Shown here: in pieces, positions 1 through 4,769 of the stretch
Position numbering within the stretch: position 1 is the first letter of the stretch
How the letters are laid out: every line of letters starts with the position of its first letter
Assembly: GCA_029248825.1 (NCBI GenBank)
Contig: JAQWIP010000045.1
Span: 1 to 7,399 of the forward strand
DNA from: Alphaproteobacteria bacterium
Lineage (GTDB): Bacteria > Pseudomonadota > Alphaproteobacteria > RS24
Direction: 5' to 3'
DNA length: 7,399 nucleotides
The notes under the pieces: generated by a model
The model's input: only the letters and a program-made list of their open reading frames with translations
Told to the model about the DNA's origin: nothing
Database searches by the model: none
Made by a program: the position numbers and the translations under genes

Positions 1-54
1 AATGCCTATTTTCACGGCCACGCGCTGATTGCGCCCCAAGTTTTTAAGGATTGA
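1..54 (+). CDS. Possible 3' end of an upstream gene (partial)
   Basis: Frame 1 is open from the window edge for 17 codons and stops at TGA 52-54, four bases before the rpmG ATG. The visible peptide is NAYFHGHALIAPQVFKD. The other two forward frames close earlier (TGA at 26-28) or at nearly the same place (TAA at 45-47), so frame choice is not decisive. The tight spacing and the placement of the rpmG ribosome-binding site inside its last codons would fit an operon with rpmG. I do not recognise the family. The stretch could equally be noncoding leader sequence. Confidence 0.3.
   Translation, partial: NAYFHGHALIAPQVFKD
46..50 (+). promoter_or_regulatory. Ribosome-binding site of rpmG
   Basis: AAGGA lies 8 bases upstream of ATG 59, a normal Shine-Dalgarno spacing. 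It sets the start of L33 at 59 rather than at the in-frame TTG at 29, which would add ten residues that L33 proteins do not have. Confidence 0.75.
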
Positions 55-58
55 AAAG

Positions 59-226
59 ATGGCCAAACCAACCACAGTCAAAATTAAGCTGGAAAGCACG
101 GCAGGCACCGGTTTCTACTATGTAACCAAGAAAAATGCCCGCACGATGACCGAGAAAATGGTCGTCAAAAAATACGATCCCGTTGTGCGCAAGCATGTGG
201 AATTCAAAGAAAATAAAATCAAATAA
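59..226 (+). CDS. rpmG: 50S ribosomal protein L33
   Basis: The product is a 55-residue basic protein starting MAKPTTVKIKL, a structural component of the large ribosomal subunit near the E site. Length and sequence match bacterial L33: the N-terminal MAK, the GTGFYYVTKKNAR segment around residues 16-28, and the YDPVVRKHVEFKE ending at about residues 39-51. It lacks the CxxC zinc-binding pairs found in some L33 paralogues, so it is the zinc-free (C-) type. The start is fixed by the AAGGA site at 46-50. A strong intrinsic terminator follows 20 bases after the stop, so rpmG is the last gene of its transcript. No promoter is visible in the 58 bases upstream. Identification is secure. Confidence 0.97.
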   Translation: MAKPTTVKIKLESTAGTGFYYVTKKNARTMTEKMVVKKYDPVVRKHVEFKENKIK

Positions 227-246
227 GCTGGTTATTTTATTTCTTT

Positions 247-277
247 AAAAGGCGTCCCAACGGACGCCTTTTTGCTT
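247..277 (+). terminator. Rho-independent terminator of rpmG
   Basis: There is a perfect 11-bp inverted repeat: AAAAGGCGTCC at 247-257 and GGACGCCTTTT at 262-272, with the 4-base loop CAAC. The descending arm runs into a T-rich tract (TTTTTGCTTTT, 269-279). It sits 20 bases after the rpmG stop. The A-rich ascending arm could also give weaker termination in the reverse direction, but no - strand gene is nearby. Confidence 0.92.
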
Positions 278-301
278 TTGGGAAACACGCCGCGATATAA
301 T
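272..301 (+). promoter_or_regulatory. Candidate sigma-70-type promoter for the DUF3572-HAD-dinB unit
   Basis: A perfect -10 hexamer TATAAT lies at 296-301. A partial -35, TTGCTT at 272-277, sits 18 bases upstream inside the T-tract of the rpmG terminator. Transcription would begin near 308, about 30 bases before the ATG at 339. The position between a terminator and the first gene of the next unit fits a real promoter. The -35 is weak and the element is predicted by eye only. I saw no alphaproteobacterial LexA site (GTTC-N7-GTTC) around it. Confidence 0.5.
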
Positions 302-338
302 CATTGCCGCTCCAAGCAAACGGGCTAATGATATCGCC

Positions 339-617
339 ATGGAAAGTGATGAAGCTGAAATTCTGGCCTTAAAGGCTCTGACCTATATGGCGGGACTGGA
401 CGAGATGATGAATCGGTTCTCTGGTCTGACGGGCATGGCGCAAGGCGATATCGTCGAGCGCGCCTCTGACCCTGAAATGTTGGCCGGTATTTTGGAATTC
501 TATCTATCCGATGAAGCTCTGCTGACCGAGTTTTGCGAGGCGTTTGAGATACCCCCAGAAGACCCTGCCCGAGCACGCGCTGCCCTGCCGGGTGGCGACC
601 TGCCGCACTGGACGTAG
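339..617 (+). CDS. DUF3572 family protein
   Basis: This is a small acidic, probably cytoplasmic, helical protein of 92 residues. It matches the DUF3572 family (Pfam PF12096) of alphaproteobacteria, whose function is unknown to me. Recognisable family traits are the early EAEILALKALTYMAG helix (residues 5-19), RFSGLTGM (26-33), the LAGILEFYLSDEALLTEFC helix pair (48-66) and the C-terminal ALPGG...PHWT ending (82-92). There is no signal peptide or membrane segment. The start ATG 339 lacks a clear Shine-Dalgarno. The other nearby ATG (328) is out of frame. It is the first gene behind the candidate promoter and lies 47 bp before the HAD gene. In other alphaproteobacteria, as I recall, DUF3572 genes lie near dinB and rpmG, which agrees with this order, but I cannot verify that here. 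Confidence 0.85.
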   Translation: MESDEAEILALKALTYMAGLDEMMNRFSGLTGMAQGDIVERASDPEMLAGILEFYLSDEALLTEFCEAFEIPPEDPARARAALPGGDLPHWT

Positions 618-628
618 TTGGACGTAAG
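609..628 (+). repeat. Short tandem duplication across the DUF3572 stop codon
   Basis: TGGACGTAGT (609-618) is followed directly by TGGACGTAAG (619-628). The first eight bases are identical. The TAG stop codon of DUF3572 (615-617) lies in the first copy. It is probably a slippage product with no known role. Confidence 0.5.
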
Positions 629-664
629 TGAACACAAACCCTGTAACTTCGAAAGACGCGTATT

Positions 665-1339
665 ATGAACGACCCGAAAGGCGAAATTCCCGCCGACACA
701 TTGGCGCAACTGCAAAGCCTCACCTTAGACCCGACCCGCCCGCTCATCATTACCGATGCCGATGAGGTCTTGTTGAAATTCATGCAGCGCGTGGAGCATT
801 ATTTGGAGACTTTGGGGCTATGGATTGACTTGAGCAGTTTTGCGCTCAGCACCAATATTAAATCGCGCGAGACCAATGAATCCGTGCAAGTGCCGACGCT
901 CATCGATGATTTTTTCGCTTCCCAAACACCTTACATAGAAGCTGCCGATGGCGCGGCCGATACGCTTTCCAGCCTCTCGGAACACGCGCAAATTATTGTG
1001 CTGACCAATCTGCCTGCCGCCCATCGCGAGGCGCGGATTGAAAATCTGAAGGGTCACGGCATGGCCTATCCCGTGGTCGTCAACTCTGGCCTGAAAGGCC
1101 CTGCCGCCAAATGGCTGGCCGATAAAACCACAGGGCCGGTTTTCTTTCTCGACGATATACCCCACAATATTACCTCCGTGGCGGAACATGCACCGGATGT
1201 AAATTGCATCCATTTCATCGCTGACCCGCGCCTTGCTAAACTGATTAGCAAAGCCAAGGGCGCGACCGCGCGTATTGATATTTGGGCCGAGGCACATGAC
1301 TTTATCTCCGGAAAAATCGCCGACCACGCCAGCCGATAG
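665..1339 (+). CDS. HAD-superfamily hydrolase (uncharacterised phosphatase-like protein)
   Basis: A soluble protein of 224 residues with the haloacid-dehalogenase fold motifs in order. Motif I is DADEV at 31-35 (D31 nucleophile, D33 general acid/base), preceded by a hydrophobic strand. Motif II is IVLTN at 111-115 (T114). The motif III lysine is K144 or K149 in LKGPAAK. Motif IV is the acidic pair D163-D164 after VFFL. All the residues needed for a Mg2+-dependent phosphohydrolase are therefore present. The segment between motifs I and II (about 36-100) is helical and would be a C1-type cap. The substrate cannot be told from sequence. It lies downstream of DUF3572, and its last 44 bp overlap the start of dinB, suggesting coupled translation. 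No strong Shine-Dalgarno precedes the ATG, only GAAAG near 650. Family assignment is good; specificity is unknown. Confidence 0.82.
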   Translation: MNDPKGEIPADTLAQLQSLTLDPTRPLIITDADEVLLKFMQRVEHYLETLGLWIDLSSFALSTNIKSRETNESVQVPTLIDDFFASQTPYIEAADGAADTLSSLSEHAQIIVLTNLPAAHREARIENLKGHGMAYPVVVNSGLKGPAAKWLADKTTGPVFFLDDIPHNITSVAEHAPDVNCIHFIADPRLAKLISKAKGATARIDIWAEAHDFISGKIADHASR

Positions 1340-2615
1340 CCAAGGCGCCATCGACACATTGTGCCGCGATTGCACGGCGCTGGCTAAATTGCCAAATGAC
1401 GCGCGCCGCTGCGCCGCCTGCGGCTCCCCGCGCCTGCTAAAACACGCCGAGTTGACCCAATTGGGCGTTGCGCATCTCGATTGCGATGCGTTTTATGCAG
1501 CCGTCGAGAAGCGCGATAATCCCGAGTTAATAGACAAGCCTGTTATCATTGGCGGCGGTCGGCGCGGCGTGGTTTCCACCTGTTGCTATGTCGCGCGCAT
1601 CCACGGCGTGCATTCGGCCATGCCGATGTTTCAAGCCACCAAAGCCTGCCCCAAGGCGGTTATCCTTCCGCCCGATATGGAAAAATATGGCCGCGTTGGG
1701 CGAGAGGTGCGCGCCCTGATGCAGGAGCTGACGCCCTTGGTGGAGCCGCTCTCTATCGATGAGGCGTTTATGGATTTGCGCGGCACCGAGCGATTGCATG
1801 GCGGCCCACCTGTGCTGAGCCTATTGAAACTTGTGCAGCGCATTGAGGCTGAGATTGGGATCACTGTTTCCATTGGGCTTAGCCATAATAAGTTTCTGGC
1901 CAAATTGTCTTCTGATTTTGATAAGCCGCGCGGCTTCTCCCTCATCGGCCAAGCCGAGACGCTGGAGACATTGGCCGCCCTGCCCGTGAGTGCCATTTGG
2001 GGGGTCGGCAAAGTTATGCAGGCACGGTTGGAGCGCGATGGCATTCGCCAAATCTCGCAGCTACAAAAAATCGAGGAGAGCGAATTGGCGCGCCGCTATG
2101 AAGCCACGGGCTTGCGCCTCGCCCGCCTTGCCAAAGGCCAAGACACGCGCGCCGTCATTGCGCGCGCCGCCGCCAAATCTATTTCCAGCGAGACGACTTT
2201 CACCGAAGACCTATCCGATGGCACCGCTTTGGAAAAACATCTCTGGCGTTTATGCGAGCGCACAGCCGAGCGCTGCAAGGCCAAAGCCGTGGCGGGGAAA
2301 ACATTGGTGCTGAAAATGAAAGCCGACCGCCTGTCGTCGCTGACCCGCAGTCGCACCTTATCGAACCCCACGCAATTGGCCGATGTGATTTTCGAGCAAG
2401 GCCGCGACATGATGCATCAGCTTTTGGCCGATAAACTTGGCACACGGTTTCGCCTGATTGGCATTGGCCTGTCTGGCTTGGTGGATGAAAAACTGGCCGA
2501 CCCGCTCGACCTTGGCGACCCCGATAAAGCCAAACGCAAAGCGGCCGAACAAGCGATGGATGCCTTGCGCGACAAATTCGGCAAAGACAGCATCAAAAAA
2601 GGCCGTGGCCTTTAG
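1296..2615 (+). CDS. dinB: DNA polymerase IV (Y-family translesion polymerase)
   Basis: An error-prone polymerase of 439 residues that bypasses DNA lesions. A putative zinc ribbon comes first (C23xxC26, C39xxC42), then the palm starting at HLDCDAFYAAVEKRD (D62 catalytic, Y67 steric gate), the fingers with the triphosphate-contacting R101, the SIDE motif at 153-156 (D155, E156 catalytic), and NKFLAKLSSDFDKPRG at 198-213. The helix-hairpin-helix motif WGVGK is at 235-239 and the little finger domain is at about 295-395. The N-terminal extension is about 54 residues longer than in E. coli DinB and is typical of alphaproteobacterial forms. The C-terminus (PLDLGDP at 403-409, KKGRGL at the end) lacks an obvious canonical QLxLF clamp-binding motif. 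I chose ATG 1296, with GAGG three bases before it; in-frame TTG 1275 would add seven residues. It overlaps the HAD gene by 44 bp in another frame. H103 and H106 replace residues usually aromatic/basic in E. coli-type DinB. No SOS box was seen upstream. Confidence 0.95.
   Translation: MTLSPEKSPTTPADSQGAIDTLCRDCTALAKLPNDARRCAACGSPRLLKHAELTQLGVAHLDCDAFYAAVEKRDNPELIDKPVIIGGGRRGVVSTCCYVARIHGVHSAMPMFQATKACPKAVILPPDMEKYGRVGREVRALMQELTPLVEPLSIDEAFMDLRGTERLHGGPPVLSLLKLVQRIEAEIGITVSIGLSHNKFLAKLSSDFDKPRGFSLIGQAETLETLAALPVSAIWGVGKVMQARLERDGIRQISQLQKIEESELARRYEATGLRLARLAKGQDTRAVIARAAAKSISSETTFTEDLSDGTALEKHLWRLCERTAERCKAKAVAGKTLVLKMKADRLSSLTRSRTLSNPTQLADVIFEQGRDMMHQLLADKLGTRFRLIGIGLSGLVDEKLADPLDLGDPDKAKRKAAEQAMDALRDKFGKDSIKKGRGL
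2598..2613. repeat. Inverted repeat at the 3' end of dinB
   Basis: AAAGGCC (2598-2604) and GGCCTTT (2607-2613) are separated by GT, and the repeat overlaps the last codons of dinB. On the + strand no T-tract follows, so it would be a poor terminator for dinB. Read on the - strand the hairpin is followed by a run of T, so it resembles a weak intrinsic terminator for antisense transcripts. No - strand gene lies close enough to need it. Its function is uncertain. Confidence 0.35.
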
Positions 2616-2665
2616 CCCCTTGTCGAATTGAGCTAAGGTTCTACTTCCCTATAGATGAGGCACAA

Positions 2666-3148
2666 ATGAGCAAAAACATAGAAAGCATTTTAGACGCGAT
2701 GGGGCTGGTTTTGCCCGAACCAGCCGCGCCTTTAGGCGCTTATGTGCATTATGTGCAGACCGGAAACCTGCTGATGATATCGGGTCAAGGCCCCGTCAGC
2801 GCTAGCGGCGTGGCGATTAAAGGCCGTTTGGGAGATGGGCTAGAAATCGACGATGGCCAACGCGCGGCGCAAATCTGCGGCCTCAATATTGTGGCGCGCC
2901 TGAAGGCGGCGCTCGAAGGGGATTTGGATCGGGTGATAAAAATCGTCCGCCTCAATGGATTTGTCAATTCGGCGCCGGAGTTTACCCATCAACCTGCGGT
3001 TCTCAATGGCGCTTCGGATTTACTGTTTGAGCTGTTCGGCGCGCGCGGCGTGCATAGTCGCACCGCCGTTGGCGTCAGCGCTTTGCCGATGGGCTGGGCG
3101 GTCGAGATAGACGCTGTCGTCGAGATTGAAGGCGACGCCAAAGCATGA
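2666..3148 (+). CDS. RidA/YjgF family protein
   Basis: A soluble 160-residue protein of the RidA (YjgF/YER057c/UK114) superfamily. Members are trimers with a chorismate-mutase-like fold; RidA itself hydrolyses reactive enamine/imine intermediates from amino-acid metabolism. The segments present best match the longer YjgF-like subgroup (PF14588): LPEPAAPLGAYV (16-27), TGNLLMISGQGP (32-43), the long helix AAQICGLNIVARLKAAL (67-83), GFVNSAPEF (98-106), NGASDLLFELFG (114-125) and HSRTAVGVSALPMGWAVEIDAV (130-151). R132 corresponds to the substrate-binding arginine of the superfamily. Its specific substrate is unknown, and it is not classical RidA. The ATG has a good ribosome-binding site (GAGG at 2657-2660, spacing 5). 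It heads a tightly packed three-gene unit, and its TGA stop overlaps the next ATG as ATGA. Confidence 0.92.
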   Translation: MSKNIESILDAMGLVLPEPAAPLGAYVHYVQTGNLLMISGQGPVSASGVAIKGRLGDGLEIDDGQRAAQICGLNIVARLKAALEGDLDRVIKIVRLNGFVNSAPEFTHQPAVLNGASDLLFELFGARGVHSRTAVGVSALPMGWAVEIDAVVEIEGDAKA

Positions 3149-4335
3149 GCGAAACCGTTTCTGTTCAAGTGCGTGTGATTTCCAGCCTGACGCTTGTCGA
3201 GGCGGCGGCGTGGGATGCGTGTGCCAATCCGCCAAACGAGGTTTACAATCCGTTTCTGCGCCACGCGTTTTTGCTGGCCATGGAAGAAAGCGGCTCGGCC
3301 ACGGCGGAGACTGGATGGCTCGGGCAGCATTTGATTTTGGAGAGTGAGGCTGGCGAGGTTTTGGCCGTCCTGCCGCTTTATCTCAAAAACCATAGCCAAG
3401 GCGAGTATATTTTCGACTATGGCTGGGCCGATGCGTTTCATCGCGCTGGCGGCACTTATTACCCCAAGTTATTGAGCGCCATTCCGTTCACCCCGGCCGG
3501 CGGGCGGCGGCTTTTGGTCAAGCCTGGCGCGCAGCAAGACGACCATAGAAATCAGCTCTTGGCGGCGGCTCTCGCCCTTTTGAACAAGCTCGATGCGTCT
3601 TGTTTGCATATTAACTTTCTGCCCGTAGCCGATTGGGAAAGGCTTGGCGCGCAAGGTTTCTTGCAGCGCACCGACCAGCAATTCCATTGGCAAAATGAGG
3701 ACTATGCGAGCTTTGAGGCGTTTTTGGATGCCATGGCCTCGCGCAAGCGCAAGAACCTGCGCAAAGAGCGCGCCAAGGCGCTGGAAAACGGCATTGAGAT
3801 TGAAGCCCTCACCGGCGACCAGTTGACGGAAGCGCATTGGGATGCGTTTTTCCACTTTTACATCGACACCGGACACAGGAAATGGGGAACGCCCTATTTG
3901 ACCCGCGATTTCTTTACCCGCATTCAACAGACCATGCCCGAGGATACGCTGCTGATTATGGCCAAGCGCGAGGGGCGCTATATTGCGGGCGCGCTGAACT
4001 TCATTGGCGGCGACACGCTCTATGGTCGCAATTGGGGCTGCGTGGAAGACCATCCATTTTTGCATTTCGAGGTTTGTTATTACCAAGCCATCGATTTTGC
4101 CATCGCGCGCGGTCTGGCGCGCGTCGAGGCGGGCGCGCAAGGCACCCATAAATTGGCGCGCGGCTATGCGCCCCATCGCACCTACTCAAACCATTACATT
4201 ACCCATGAGGGTTTGCGCCAAGCTGTCGGCGATTACCTTGAAACCGAGCGCCAATATGTGGACAATGATATGAAGGCGCTGAGCCAGCATACGCCATTTA
4301 AACAGGTCGAACCGACAGGAGACAAAGATGATTAA
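3145..4335 (+). CDS. FemAB-like GNAT-fold protein (COG3146/PF04339)
   Basis: A 396-residue protein of the family annotated as 'peptidogalycan biosynthesis/recognition' or DUF482, related to FemAB and double-GNAT acyl/aminoacyl transferases. The N-terminal signature NPFLRHAFLLAMEESGS is at 35-51, DYGWADAF at 91-98, a basic stretch RKRKNLRKER at 200-209, GRNWGC at 294-299, LHFEVCYYQAIDFAI at 306-320 and EAGAQGTHKLARGYAP at 328-343. These are the conserved blocks of the family, and the length is normal. There is no signal peptide or membrane helix, so it should be cytoplasmic. The exact reaction is not established. Family relatives transfer amino acids from aminoacyl-tRNA (FemX, Aat) or acyl groups, which is homology only. 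The start overlaps the RidA stop by ATGA and has no strong Shine-Dalgarno of its own, so translation is probably coupled. The 3' end overlaps the HIT gene by 8 bp. Confidence 0.88.
   Translation: MSETVSVQVRVISSLTLVEAAAWDACANPPNEVYNPFLRHAFLLAMEESGSATAETGWLGQHLILESEAGEVLAVLPLYLKNHSQGEYIFDYGWADAFHRAGGTYYPKLLSAIPFTPAGGRRLLVKPGAQQDDHRNQLLAAALALLNKLDASCLHINFLPVADWERLGAQGFLQRTDQQFHWQNEDYASFEAFLDAMASRKRKNLRKERAKALENGIEIEALTGDQLTEAHWDAFFHFYIDTGHRKWGTPYLTRDFFTRIQQTMPEDTLLIMAKREGRYIAGALNFIGGDTLYGRNWGCVEDHPFLHFEVCYYQAIDFAIARGLARVEAGAQGTHKLARGYAPHRTYSNHYITHEGLRQAVGDYLETERQYVDNDMKALSQHTPFKQVEPTGDKDD
4317..4321 (+). promoter_or_regulatory. Ribosome-binding site of the HIT gene
   Basis: AGGAG lies 6 bases before ATG 4328, inside the last codons of the FemAB-like gene. 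It supports the start at 4328 and independent re-initiation despite the 8-bp overlap. Confidence 0.8.
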
Positions 4336-4759
4336 TCTTACCGATGCTTATGACGAGCAGAATATTTTTGCCAAAATTCTGCGCGGCGAGCTGCCCGCAA
4401 TTAAGCTGTATGAAGATGACGCGACGCTGGCTTTCATGGATATCATGCCGCAAGTCGCAGGCCATGCTTTGGTTATTCCCAAGCAGCCCGCCGTCACCTT
4501 TCTCGATTTAACCGCCGAGGCCGCCGCCAGCGTTATGGCCACGGCGAAAATCCTCGCCCCCGCGATTATAAAAGCGGTCGATGCCCCCGGCTTTATGATG
4601 GCGCAATTGAACGCATCGCATGCCGGCCAAAGCGTGCCGCATTATCACATGCATATTTTGCCGCGCCACAAAGGTCTGGAGTTGAAGTTTCACGCCCGCG
4701 ACCCCGAAGACATGGATGTCTTGTCGGCTTTGGCAGAGAAAATTCGCGCGCAGATTTAA
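4328..4759 (+). CDS. HIT family protein (histidine-triad nucleotide hydrolase/transferase)
   Basis: A 143-residue soluble protein of the histidine-triad superfamily, whose members act on nucleoside phosphoramidates, dinucleotides or related AMP conjugates through a nucleotidylated histidine. The triad HYHMHIL lies at 105-111 (H105, H107, H109; the middle histidine is the usual nucleophile), followed by PR at 112-113. The N-terminal FAKILRGELPAIKLYEDD (14-31), the AFMDIMPQVAGHALVIPK strand block (35-52), and LNASHAGQSVP (94-104), with N95 in the phosphate-binding region, all fit the family. The exact subtype (Hint-like or Ap4A hydrolase-like) is unclear. AGGAG at 4317-4321 marks the start. It ends the three-gene unit and converges on clpA with a 6-bp gap, and no good terminator is visible. 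Confidence 0.94.
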   Translation: MINLTDAYDEQNIFAKILRGELPAIKLYEDDATLAFMDIMPQVAGHALVIPKQPAVTFLDLTAEAAASVMATAKILAPAIIKAVDAPGFMMAQLNASHAGQSVPHYHMHILPRHKGLELKFHARDPEDMDVLSALAEKIRAQI

Positions 4760-4769
4760 GCTTGCTTAA
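4756..4769. repeat. Inverted repeat containing both convergent stop codons
   Basis: TTAAGC (4756-4761) and GCTTAA (4764-4769) flank TT. The TAA of the HIT gene (4757-4759) and the complement of the clpA TAA (4766-4768) are mirror images within it. The loop is too short and the stem too AT-rich to be a convincing terminator. No other hairpin with a T-tract is obvious between the converging genes. Confidence 0.4.

Noticed and set aside
29..58. Ten-residue N-terminal extension of L33 from a TTG at 29
   Set aside because: The AAGGA site is placed for ATG 59, and the 55-residue product beginning MAK is the normal L33.
227..338. LexA/SOS box upstream of the dinB-containing unit
   Set aside because: No GTTC-N7-GTTC, GAAC-N7-GAAC or E. 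coli-type CTGT-N8-ACAG was found here or just before the HAD and dinB genes.
618..647. Promoter-like TTGGAC...TGTAAC before the HAD gene
   Set aside because: Both hexamers match poorly, and the -35 is part of a short tandem duplication; not strong enough to list.
818..1375. 185-codon open frame on the - strand across the HAD gene
   Set aside because: It is the complement of a gene with all HAD motifs; its translation shows no recognisable domain.
2628..2656. Promoter-like TTGAGC...TATAGA before the RidA-family gene
   Set aside because: The spacing is acceptable (16), but transcription would start at about 2662, after the evident ribosome-binding site at 2657-2660, so it is unlikely to serve this gene.
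3469..4176. 235-codon open frame on the - strand within the FemAB-like gene
   Set aside because: It is antisense to a clearly conserved protein family and resembles nothing known; it is a by-product of codon bias.
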